Assembly: GCA_002633005.1 (NCBI GenBank)
Contig: NMRA01000506.1
Location: 96,276 to 160,275, forward strand
Reading direction: 5' to 3'
DNA: 64,000 bases
Origin: Phoronis australis
Lineage: Eukaryota > Phoronida > Phoronidae
Shown here: in pieces, positions 41,901 through 50,531 of the stretch
Layout of the letters: every line of letters starts with the position of its first letter
How positions within the stretch are numbered: position 1 is the first letter of the stretch
The notes under the pieces: model-generated
The model's input: the letters and a program-made list of their open reading frames with translations, nothing else
The model's database searches: none
What the model was told of the DNA's origin: nothing
Position numbers and translations under genes: made by a program

Positions 41901-43371
41901 AAATGTAGAGGAAAACAAAACATTCCAAGAGTAACAGGAAAATTTCACTCAAGATTGCAGGATTGGACATTTTATGCAGTTATCTGGTTTTGGTTAACAA
42001 TAGCTAAGCTATGGAAACTCAGGTAGTCAATTCATTGTTACAAGACAAAAGACTGAGGATAGGACGTCCTCCGAGTCAAAATGACCATTACCTTACTTGG
42101 AAATATATAATGATACTGTAAGAAAAAACTAAAATTGAACCTGATAACCCCAATACAGAACAGGTAAACTAAATTTAATACTAGCGCAGACGGAGAACAA
42201 CACGCCTCGAATGCAAATGAGGTCCACTCACGACTCACGTATGCCGCAAAATGAACAGCGAGGATTTTGCCTCATGAAGCAGTGAGGCGAATGTCTCACT
42301 GTTCAATTTCTTTTACCTGGCGAGCGTTATTCATCTGAGCATGTGGGCGAGGTTAGCTCAAGCCAATGAAAATAAATTATTGCAACACACGACAGCAAGA
42401 AATCTCTTCCGCCGGCTGACATGTATAACAGCTACACTGTTTACTGCGAAAGTAATAGGTGAGTGAGCATTTTGCTCACTGTGTGCGAGTAAACCATAGA
42501 GCTATGAGCTGAGCAGGTTTGTTTGAGCATGACACATCAGCTTACAGCTATTTGTCTGCATTGGCCGTAACATTGCACAGGTAAACTAAACTTTATCTTG
42601 GGACTACTTAGGAAAAGATGAACTTCAAAATGAAGCGCTTAGAACACTATCCTAGAACTTAGCAAACACCCCCCCCCCCTCGCAACAGTAGTGGAAACAC
42701 CAGAGTTAAGTCAACTACAATGACTCTCCTATGTTTGGACAGCACCTTTTAAGTGGTCCACTGGGGACATAAGGTGTGTTACACCAAACTTCATAACTCC
42801 TATTGTTATGTTCACCAAGAGTACAAGCAACCCAAGGTCAGGGATTACATAACATAGCAGTTGGCTGCAGTCACTCCTTAACCTGATGAGCAAAAGGAAT
42901 TAGAGAATTTTTTCATATAGGGGTACAAATGAAAACCTTCATTTGAATTAAAAAACAATAGCCAGAAAATGTCCATGAAATGCTCTTAGCACACCTACGG
43001 AAAAATACACATTAATTCCGTTATGCAAAGTCCCCTAAGTACAGTTGTTTCAGTTTAGGCACCCAACAAATTTCGTTTTACTCGGACATAATTCCTCGGT
43101 GCGGAATGGATCCGATTTAAGCGAGTTTTACTGCATGTGAATGACGTTAAATAAAACAACCTGCAAAAATGTCCGTATGATATTTGCCATGAACTTTCAT
43201 CCCAGAAATTAGTCCATAAGTACATCAGATAGACAAACGATGATATTGGCATGACCGCCACGGAACACTACATAATTCTGTAACTTACCATTTGGATTTT
43301 TTGATACTCTTTGCTGGATCTAAATCGGCCACGAAACGCTTTCGTTTCAATGCGATGACGTAAGCAGGCAT
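20811..43371 (-). CDS. Nuclear receptor with two DNA-binding domains (2DBD-NR), 10 coding exons, 906 aa
   Basis: Joining ten minus-strand exons (43371-43289, 31597-31006, 30320-30173, 28804-28698, 28095-27954, 25883-24829, 24102-24009, 23601-23341, 21407-21327, 20968-20811) gives 2721 nt, exactly 907 codons with stop. Every intron is GT-AG and every phase closes. Order: acidic A/B region (1-203) with KRKR at 9-12; DBD1 (Cys 204, 207, 221, 224; 242, 248, 258, 261); a 17-residue link between GM 270-271 and Cys 289; DBD2 (Cys 289, 292, 306, 309; 325, 331, 341, 344); T/A-box-like GMSRDAIKMGRPKKP (353-367); a long Ser/Asn-rich hinge (to about 665); ligand-binding domain (666-906) with the signature FATRIPGFCNLCREDQMILL (735-754). 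DBD2 and the LBD resemble subfamily NR1 (E75/Rev-erb/PPAR style). Receptors of this two-DBD type are described in flatworms, molluscs and other animals. A nuclear, DNA-binding transcription factor is expected; ligand, partner and target genes are unknown. Ends without an obvious AF-2. Confidence 0.92.
21327..21407 (-). CDS. 2DBD-NR coding exon 9 (LBD helix 9)
   Basis: Acceptor tttatttcag; 81 nt; donor acc|gtaagt. Encodes DYLELTDTDKIHKLYSMMLK and then ALDAYVY (828-854), typical of helix 9. Both boundaries are phase 1. Confidence 0.88.
21524..23039. mobile_element. 1.5-kb inverted-repeat element filling receptor intron 8
   Basis: The left end tattcgccataataaccgcc and the reverse complement of the right end tatttgccgtaataaccgcc differ at only two of 20 positions. 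The interior is visibly more GC-rich and CpG-containing than the intron around it (gcgcgcttcctggccacg near 22557). No transposase is recognised, so it is likely non-autonomous. It occupies most of the 1.93-kb intron. A diverged solo end is present near 55498 (cgttaccgcccagagcgctc). Confidence 0.65.
23341..23601 (-). CDS. 2DBD-NR coding exon 8 (LBD helices 3-8)
   Basis: Acceptor tttccctag; 261 nt; donor gaag|gtacgt. Continues the signature as GFCNLCREDQMILLKYGSF (741-759) and runs to MDDTEASMLCSLILLSE, the helix 7-8 region of NR LBDs. The DQ-x2-LL motif is intact, which argues for a folded ligand-binding domain. Confidence 0.9.
24009..24102 (-). CDS. 2DBD-NR coding exon 7 (LBD helix 3)
   Basis: Acceptor tgtttatag; 94 nt; donor cctg|gtatgt. 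Encodes DKMSSFGVITG through LWFATRIP (733-740), the start of the NR ligand-binding-domain signature. Phase 0 in, phase 1 out. The exact 5' boundary depends on the exon 6 donor choice. Confidence 0.85.
24829..25883 (-). CDS. 2DBD-NR coding exon 6 (C-terminal extension, long hinge, start of LBD)
   Basis: Acceptor cgtttgtag; 1055 nt; donor agg|gttggt. Starts AIKMGRPKKPSD, whose GRPKK core resembles the minor-groove A-box/AT-hook found after NR1 DBDs. Then about 300 residues of Ser/Asn/Arg-rich, low-conservation sequence (roughly 368-665) before helix-1-like DIRKCLDVVRASYVEM. The donor was chosen because it keeps phase with exon 7; a nearby alternative gt exists, so the last residues are less certain. 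Confidence 0.88.
27011..27031. repeat. (CAA)n microsatellite
   Basis: Seven consecutive CAA units in receptor intron 5. Confidence 0.95.
27954..28095 (-). CDS. 2DBD-NR coding exon 5 (second finger of DBD2)
   Basis: Acceptor tttgcttag; 142 nt; donor atg|gtgagt. Starts KFFRRGLKEADTYAC and contains C-x5-C-x9-C-x2-C (325, 331, 341, 344), then CRFCRYMKCVTVGMSRD. D-box is KEGQA. It ends one base into codon 358, the same place and phase as exon 3. Confidence 0.93.
28698..28804 (-). CDS. 2DBD-NR coding exon 4 (first finger of DBD2)
   Basis: Acceptor gtttgtttcaag; 107 nt; donor aag|gttggt. After a 13-residue linker it gives LCKVCGDIANGIHFG and CEGCK (306-310), a second complete first zinc finger with canonical spacing. 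The exon again stops exactly after CK in phase 0, as exon 2 does. The intron just upstream carries an (AAAC)n run against the acceptor. Confidence 0.93.
28809..28830. repeat. (AAAC)n microsatellite next to exon 4 acceptor
   Basis: Five AAAC units on the + strand, read as GTTT units on the gene strand, directly abutting the exon 4 acceptor and acting as its polypyrimidine-like tract. Confidence 0.9.
30173..30320 (-). CDS. 2DBD-NR coding exon 3 (second finger of DBD1)
   Basis: Acceptor ttctttttag; 148 nt; donor aag|gtatgt. It opens with SFFIRCTKEG and holds C-x5-C-x9-C-x2-C (242, 248, 258, 261), followed by RHRCQYCRFQRCLVAGM. D-box is QNDIN. It ends one base into codon 275, just after GMCRK. 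Confidence 0.93.
31006..31597 (-). CDS. 2DBD-NR coding exon 2 (A/B region and first finger of DBD1)
   Basis: Acceptor tttatttcag; 592 nt; donor aag|gtgaga. The first three quarters is an acidic, Ser/Asp-rich transactivation-type region. The end is finger one of DBD1: CSVCGADASGMYFG, then CLPCK (221-225), with standard C-x2-C-x13-C-x2-C spacing. The exon stops exactly after CK in phase 0. Confidence 0.93.
31673..32165. repeat. ~500-bp dispersed repeat D, copy 1
   Basis: Begins gttatgtaagaccctac; contains ccacttttgcatgaagggct and gagatttcatcttgaac. The same order of motifs is found near 33793, 38135, 40635, 53335, 56933 and inverted near 55400-54800. No coding capacity seen. Confidence 0.7.
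33793..34480. repeat. Dispersed repeat D, copy 2
   Basis: gttatgtacgaccatagaga, then catatctcagaaacggctga, ttttgcacgaggggctataa and gagatttcctcttaac. Clearly diverged from the other copies. Confidence 0.7.
34496..34523. repeat. (TTCA)n microsatellite
   Basis: Seven TTCA units in a row in receptor intron 1. Confidence 0.95.
37130..37368. repeat. Dispersed repeat E, copy near 37.2 kb
   Basis: caatatggccgacgagtaaa, then attttattttatcag, acaaattattacaatgttag, gccaaaaattcatgcgattt. The same order recurs at 48444-48690; starts only at 2030-2090 and 11866-11930. Confidence 0.65.
38135..38600. repeat. Dispersed repeat D, copy 3
   Basis: gttatgtaggatcacagaaa, catcctatctcagaactggc, cacttttgcatgaggggcta, gagatttcatcttgatcatt. 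The counterpart in the second duplication copy is at 40635-41080. Confidence 0.75.
39090..39425. repeat. Degenerate ~60-bp minisatellite
   Basis: Repeated phrases ggaaaactaaactttgnccc, gacagcttgaaaactaaa and ctttgacctgggactgcatg recur in order about five times. The paired copy is at 41584-41919, and a related remnant (aaactaaactttatcttggg) lies at 42582. Confidence 0.75.
39851..39851. other. Single-base assembly gap
   Basis: One N exactly at the junction of the two copies of the 2.48-kb duplication. Confidence 0.99.
39852..42344. repeat. Direct duplication, copy 2 (2493 bp)
   Basis: Starts cttttcaac immediately after the N, just as copy 1 starts at 37372, and ends gagcatgt as copy 1 does. 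It has a private 42-bp tandem doubling beginning at 39905 and 39947. Includes a copy of repeat D (40635-41080). Confidence 0.95.
43289..43371 (-). CDS. 2DBD-NR coding exon 1 (start codon, basic N-terminus)
   Basis: ATG at 43371-43369 in context acaATGc; an in-frame TGA lies upstream near 43476 with no ATG between, which fixes this start unless an unseen exon intervenes. It encodes 27 residues plus two bases and includes KRKR (9-12) and KKSK (24-27), a likely nuclear localisation signal. Donor tg|gtaagt. The leftover TG plus T of the next exon makes Cys28, so the phase matches the distant exon 2. Confidence 0.75.
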
Positions 43372-45837
43372 TGTTCCAAACCAGACGTCCTCACAGTGTT
43401 TTTGTTCACTTTTGCACCTTCTCAACGAACGTAAACAAAACCAATAAAAATGCAGAACTACAGAATTTATCACTCATATGTTGATGTCCTTCCTGAAACG
43501 CCTGTTCACAGCACAAATAGGTTGGTGCACACCATCATCCAATGTGAGCCAAATATATACCTGAGTCCACCATAAACAATAGACAATTACTCCAAAGGTG
43601 GATTAGTATAAACCATCAAAAATTGGTCAACGCTGCAGCAAAAACAGAGAGAGAAAAGTTGGTCCATCACACAGCCAAGATATAATTTGCCGCACAAAAA
43701 CAGGATGTTATTATCCTTGGAGAAATATTTTAGCATAAAGCCGTTCCATGTACGAGTTGCCACTGTGCCCTGGTACTAGCTAGTGGTGACCATCTCTGCC
43801 TGGTACGAAGTAAACCTGCATATACGGACCAGTCCAATAGCCAGACTGACAGGGGACACAGGTTGTTAGAGTCATTAACATCAAAAGCCTGTAGTGACAT
43901 TCTGGCCATCTGGCAACACTCTGTAGTAGCCAGCAATGGTTTACAATATACCCAAGTGGAAATATCCTTTTGGAGGAAGAATTTATGAGAAAGATGTGCA
44001 AAACATGTGTTCCAGACACAGACCAATCTGACCACCCCCTGACAGTATAATGGATATAAATGGACCAAAGTACACACAATATCTCTTGTTCATTATATCT
44101 TTTCATCCTGAATACAGTGATGTCAGGAACAGGTCCTTGAATAGGGAACAGATTCTAGTGGATTTGGAAGTGGGGTATTCAAGATAAATGTATTAGACAG
44201 CTCAAATTTGATTTACATTACCAAGTCTACAAGCTGAGATCAGGTTCTTCTTTAAGTGGTATTAGAAATCAGGTCACTGGAGTGTGAAGGTCAACTCGTG
44301 GTCACTAGCCTTGGATAGTCAAAATAAAGAGGGTCAGTGGTACTTCAACTTAACATGAAATAGATGAAGTAAATCTTAGCTGGGAGTAATATTTGATATT
44401 GGTCCTAGATCTTAGTAAGAGAAAAAACTGAACATAGCCAACATGAAACTTCCGGACTGGCATATTTGACCTAATACTAACCATACACGGAGATTATTTA
44501 CCATCAAAATACTGTATAATTCAGATGTATGACAACTGAGTTTTTGACAGTTATCAATTTGTTAACAATTGCTATGTTTCCTCATCTTCATTCTAACTCC
44601 TTGACTATGATTGGTTGTTTAATTTATAATAAACTTTAATTTGAGAAATGCCTAGTTTTCAGTGTTAGCAATATTAAAACTGACATATTTCACAACAATT
44701 TTTTGATTACACGTAAAATTAACAATGATTTTACTATGTACTAAGACAGTACGAATTACACAACTCTTAGAAATTAAATCACCCTATTTCAGCCTTTTTA
44801 AGAAGACTTCTCGAAATAAAATTTTTGCGAAGAAAGTCACGCTTAGTTGACTCTTCCAATGAATTTCAATTTCTGTGTTCACTAATTAACCAAGTGCAGT
44901 AGCGAGTTAAAACTAAAAGTAACCGTCATAACTAACTGCATCAGCCCTCTGGTAACATTATCAGACTGCTTAAGACACATTCAGTTAATTAGTATGAACT
45001 GATTCACAGTAGATTAAACAGTGGTCTCTTTAAAAGGTGGAACATTATAGTGTCATAAAGTATTTCCATATATTTACTGTAATCAAAACTTCACAATTAA
45101 CAAAGCTATATTAAATTTATTAATGCAAAATGCAAGGTACTGCAGTCACCAGGTGTTGAGACTGTCTCAACCATGAATTGGCTCACTTTGAACTGCCAAT
45201 CATCATATCGTGAGTCCACACAGAATTAATCCGGCTCAAGAAAAGGAGAAAAGGAAGTTGCCAACGGAAGCGCTGTTATGAAAAGCAGAAATGGTCGCTT
45301 GGCATCGCAGTGCCCGATATTATAAGATAACGTTGTGCTTCATGCGTCGGAATATACCGCATAACTAACCAAATCTAAGTAAGGTAATACGTGTAGGTGT
45401 TGGTTTACAAATTAAATGACTGCTAGAAAACAATAGCATGTCATTAGGTTAAGTTCAGAAGAGGAATACACTGAAAACTTTTGACGTCATTATTTCACTC
45501 TCCTGAGGAGACATATGTGAGATTAGCACAGGTGGTGTAGCATACCCAGTCAAATCAACACCCTACTGTTGGAGACAATGTCAAGGCTAAGAAATCGAAC
45601 AATAGAACCAATCAAAGGGACAAAGGAGTATTGATTAACCACCTGGTTATTTGGTGCAGAGGCAATAAAAACAATAAAGATTATGTAATCAGACTTCTTA
45701 ATGTAGACAGTACTGGTCAAGGTTAATTATTAGGAGGTAACTGGTTAAAATCTGCCTTCAACCAAAAGCCGCTTTCACACGAAAAACAGTTGTCAACGTG
45801 TCAGTTGTCACGGCGAGACTCGCTCCACTTTAGTCGC

Positions 45838-46180
45838 ATTTACAAACAACATTAGATCGCAAACTGAATCAGCATGAGTCACTTCCACGAAGATTGTCTG
45901 CGCATACTCGCATAAACAATAGCGAATGTCCAAATGACATGGAATGCAAGCGGATCACCCGTATATACACTTGCGCATTGAAAGATGATCCCTTTCCATC
46001 CTGCCCCAGTTGTGTTTAGACGTGTACTGCTGAAACTAGAGCAACTGATTGAGTGCAACTCGCTCTACCACTCAAACCGGTGTCAAAAATGGTTGCCGCG
46101 GTGTCAACTTGTTCCGTGTTGTGATTTACACACAGACATACATCCGACCAGCTGCCGTTCCGTGTTAGTTGATCTGTGTC
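45838..46180 (+). repeat. Dispersed element F, copy 1
   Basis: cattagatcgcaaactgaat, cagcatgagtcactt, gcgcatactcgcataaacaa and accggtgtcaaaaatgg all recur in reverse complement at 61925-62245. Flanks include gctttcacacgaaaaacag near 45773, probably the element's end. Confidence 0.65.
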
Positions 46181-46553
46181 AAGTGTCTCTTGTGTAAAAA
46201 CGACTAAAAGGTGGTCGGCTGGTGATGGTTAATTACTAGGATGTAAATGGTTAAAACCTGTCTTCCATCATAGAAAACAACTTTTGATCAATATCACATC
46301 AAGAATTTGGTTTCAATTTGTCCCTCAGTTATATTGGCCATGTTTTCAGCCTATTGAAAGACATGCTTGCCCACCAGTGTTAAGACAAGCCTCCTTGACA
46401 ACATAAAAGTTGGCTTGTTTTCTATCAACTGTCATATCAAAAGGAGGACACCAAAAACAGACTAAAAAATAACCCAAAAGCAACACAAAAATACACTTCC
46501 GAATGCAACGCAAACGGTGTGCTTCTAGGGGTGTTTATTTGTATCATAAAAAT

Positions 46554-47700
46554 GGCAATTAGATGGCGCAGAATACATTGAACCCATCCAAAAATGGGAA
46601 GGTGTCGTCGTCGTCTCTCAAAATAATTTGCCAAATTTAATGACAAGAGCAATGCAGAGTGTTGAAATGCACCCACAAATGCACCACAAATGGTGTACTT
46701 CTAGTGGTGTTTATTTGTATTCTATAACTGGCCACTAGATGGTGCAAAATATGTCGAATCCATCCAAAAACGGGAACATATCGTTTTTTATTAGAAAGCT
46801 ATTTATCATATTTCATAAAAATCCATCAAGGAACTTCAGAAAAACAGGGGAAAACGGAAAAAATGAAATTGCTACTGGGGGGCACAGCATTCATCGGATT
46901 TGTCTTAAAGTGATCGTCGTCCATTGTCAACTCCATATAAATACACTTGCTAAATTTCATAAGGATCCTGCAGTGGGTTTTGAAGATACAGCTATGGGCA
47001 CAAAAAAAAAAACTGCCACTAGGAAGCACCACAGTAGTCAAAGTCATCGGAAAATCATCAATCGTCCTCTTCATACACATATGCCATTTTTCACAATAAT
47101 CCTGGGAGTTTTTTGGTTGATAGAGGGATGGACACTAAAAACTCGAAAACAGTAAAAATGGCCACTAGGTGGTGCAAAATACCTTGAATCCACCCGAAAA
47201 CGGGAGAATAAGCGTCACCTCACTAATAGATGCCTATGTGCAAAATTTCATGAAAATCTGTTGACCTTTGAAGATACAGATGAAAATGTAAACAACTAAA
47301 ATTGCTACTAGAGGGCACACAGTCGTCAGCTTCATAGGAACACATCTGCCAAATCTTATCAAGATCCTACAAGGGGTTTAGGAGATACAGCTACGGATGC
47401 CAGACATCCAGATTAAGATGACCGCAATATAAATATGTGGGCGCATAAAAAGTGACCACTAGGTGGCGAAAAAATTCCCCATACCAGTCCAGAAATGGGA
47501 AGGCTTCACTGTCTCCTTAATAGGCACCTGCTTGCCAAATTTCATGAAAATACATAAAGGAATTCTGAAGATACAGAAACAAACATAAAAAAATAAAACG
47601 GGAACAGTAGGAGGCGAAGCGGTGGCGGATCATTCCAAAACTGATCGTAGCCTGCCGTCAGCTTCATATGAACCCATATGCCAAATCTCATTGTAACGTA
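46554..47700. repeat. ~146-bp tandem array, 8 degenerate units with CTCF-like start
   Basis: A 14-base block like ccactaggtggcgc begins at 46556, 46732, 46872, 47016, 47162, 47305, 47456 and 47604, so steps are 176, 140, 144, 146, 143, 151 and 148 bp. Each unit ends with a version of aaatttcatgaaaatcc and gaagatacag. Units are strongly diverged, hence old. Confidence 0.8.
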
Positions 47701-48443
47701 TTTACAGCACTTCACCATTCAAGTGCACCAGATTCATTACTCTACTTCACCAGTGTTTGTTGTGTTTACCACAGATGTAGGGCATTTAACACCATCAGCA
47801 CTCTATATTTTCGTAATTGCAAAGCAGCAAGGCAACAACTGACCTATCACAAGCTCCGCCCCCTTGAGAAATGTCGACAAACAACCAATAAGTTTCACCC
47901 AGCAATGTGTTGTTTGTCGGGTAAAATGGCGGCTTGGAAACGAAAGTGTGTCAAGAATGCTGCTTTCTGATTGGTCAGTTAAGCCATCACTTAAAATCCT
48001 GGAGATAGGTCAATTGCTTTATAGATAATTGTGACTCGCAAAGACAAAGCAAAAGAAGACAATAATTTCAAAAACGAAGAGGTAAGAAAAACATCTCATG
48101 TAATCTCCTAGTGAAGTTAGCAGTGAGGTAGAATGTTGAGACCACTGAGGGAAGCAATTATCCTTGATCAGAGTGAGGTTAATGTCTTAGATCTACAATA
48201 CCATGCTTCTCCAGCTAAATGTGATGTCATCGATTAGTTTCTAACATAAAATCATCTACAAACAAGGACAAACAGTCTCAAGTAAGTTGTTTTTTCACTG
48301 TTTTCAATAAAGTGTCAGATTTTTAGCCACAATATTCAAAGGCAAACAAACTGCATGTCTGCAAGTAAAAGCTGAAATGACTGAAGTATGAGTAAAAGCT
48401 TGAGTCAACAAGGCTAGCGACCCCTGGTGGTACTTGACTGAGT

Positions 48444-48690
48444 TAAATCTCACCAATTCAGGAAACAGTATGGCGGAGGGATGAAATTTTATTTTCTCAT
48501 TGTTTGATATAAGTGATTCGTAGCCCCAAAATGACGCCTTAATGCCAGATTCAAGTTCAGAGTCATGGCAGACACCATTTTAAAAATATTACGGACGTTC
48601 ACAACAAATTATTAGAAGCACTTGAAAATTTTTAAGGAAAAAGTGCCATTTTAGCAATTACTTTTATCTAAAATTCAGGTGAGATTTTAC
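48444..48690. repeat. Dispersed repeat E, copy near 48.5 kb
   Basis: tctcaccaattcaggaaaca, tatggcggagggatgaaatt, acaaattattagaagcactt, gccattttagcaattacttt, aaaattcaggtgagatttta. Same order as 37130-37368 and as the starts at 2030 and 11866. Confidence 0.65.
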
Positions 48691-50099
48691 CGAGTACTTT
48701 AGATGAACGTTCAGATGGAAATTTCGGATACCCATTCATTTATAAAGTGAGCTTGAAAAGAGATACCCATTGTAGGGAGCATCCATGAAGATTTAAATGA
48801 ACTTTTCTTAGACTTTTGTTCCAGAGACAATACCTTGAGGAGTTATCTCCCTAAACGTAACCCTTTTACAGGGATTCCTGTACAGATGATTTTTTAACAC
48901 AATAAGCCATAAACAGTACAAGAGATGCCATGTCGTCAGAAATGTGTACACTTTTGAAAAAAGTTTTAAAAATATAGATATTTTAATATTCAAAAACCTC
49001 TCTATCTATAGATTTACGAAGTTGGAAAAGGGAACCTGCGAGGTAGTTTCAAACTCTCACATTGAATCATTTAGTTGGGAATTTCACAAGACGAATTCAT
49101 GTAGGACAACTGGTCTTGAAAAAGCCAGCAACGCCGCTTTTATGGGATCACCTCTGAATAGTCGGTGCACAAAATCTCAGAAACAAAGTGCCATGTACAA
49201 TTTTTGCCATTGCTTGCCTATGCCGACACATAAACAAATCTAGTGCTCATCTATTCTCTAAATGTTTCGTCCAAAAATTCAATTACAGTGTGACTACACA
49301 CTTGGAATGAAGATCACCATGCGATTTTAAGCATAAAACAAAGATAATTACAATCACCTTAACTCCATCAGACTAATTTTCTTTCTGTATCACGAGTCAT
49401 TCAGAATGTTTGAACTGAGAAAGTAAAACAACGGGAGGGAGTTTAGGATAAACAGAACTGAACCTAGAGATTTATATGAAAATAATGATTTGCTAGGTGG
49501 ATGTGCGTGACAGAATGCTAATCATACTGTGTACCATTATGATCGCTGGTTCCCAGCGTGTAGATAACATTCAGTAGCACACACTTTATCACTGGCTGAT
49601 GTAACCTCGGCAGTCATTGGTTAGCTTCATAACAAAGAAAGAAAATGGCAGACTATAAACGATTTTTAGCTTTGTCATGCAAGTGGCGTAACAGCAATTA
49701 TTTCGTTTTTGCAGTAATGTTTAATGGACACGTGCTTGAAGCACATACATCATGACGGTGTTCTGTCGTTCAGCAACTTTTCCAGACGTGAGGGGTTCTG
49801 AGCGTGCGATAACATCTGGCTCCTTTGTTAACTGCCCAGCTCAGTCTTTTGTCCCGTGTGACAACAAGCAGGCCAATTATCTCCCAGGCTTCATTCAAAG
49901 GGTTACTGAAACCTGGCAGAATAGATTGTCTTAACTTCTGTTGTGAGCATCCACTAGCACAAGAAACTGTAGGAACACCCCATTTATCCACCTTCACTCT
50001 TATCAGGCTTCTATTGTGAGTCAGCATGGGTGAATAATTGGCTGATAAGCCACCTCTAGAACTACTTTTGGCTGAATGGATGACCAGGCCATAAAATGA

Positions 50100-50531
50100 N
50101 NNNNNNNNNNNNNNNNNNNNNNNNNNNNNNNNNNNNNNNNNNNNNNNNNNNNNNNNNNNNNNNNNNNNNNNNNNNNNNNNNNNNNNNNNNNNNNNNNNNN
50201 NNNNNNNNNNNNNNNNNNNNNNNNNNNNNNNNNNNNNNNNNNNNNNNNNNNNNNNNNNNNNNNNNNNNNNNNNNNNNNNNNNNNNNNNNNNNNNNNNNNN
50301 NNNNNNNNNNNNNNNNNNNNNNNNNNNNNNNNNNNNNNNNNNNNNNNNNNNNNNNNNNNNNNNNNNNNNNNNNNNNNNNNNNNNNNNNNNNNNNNNNNNN
50401 NNNNNNNNNNNNNNNNNNNNNNNNNNNNNNNNNNNNNNNNNNNNNNNNNNNNNNNNNNNNNNNNNNNNNNNNNNNNNNNNNNNNNNNNNNNNNNNNNNNN
50501 NNNNNNNNNNNNNNNNNNNNNNNNNNNNNNN
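50100..50531. other. Assembly gap (432 N)
   Basis: Unknown bases; long open frames crossing it are artefacts. Confidence 0.99.

Larger units (their letters stand above)
31598..43288 (-). other. First intron of the 2DBD-NR gene (11.7 kb)
   Basis: No coding sequence recognised. It contains copies of two dispersed repeats, a TTCA microsatellite (34496-34523) and the 2.48-kb direct duplication at 37372-42344. Its true length is probably about 2.5 kb shorter if that duplication is an assembly overlap. Confidence 0.7.

Noticed and set aside
38557-42238. Pairs of identical ~66-97 residue open frames at 38.6/41.1 kb and 39.6/42.1 kb
   Set aside because: Their apparent conservation comes from the 2.48-kb duplication, not from selection on protein; no domain or splice support.
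46739-47155. 138-codon open frame
   Set aside because: It lies inside the ~146-bp degenerate tandem array and has no recognisable protein features.
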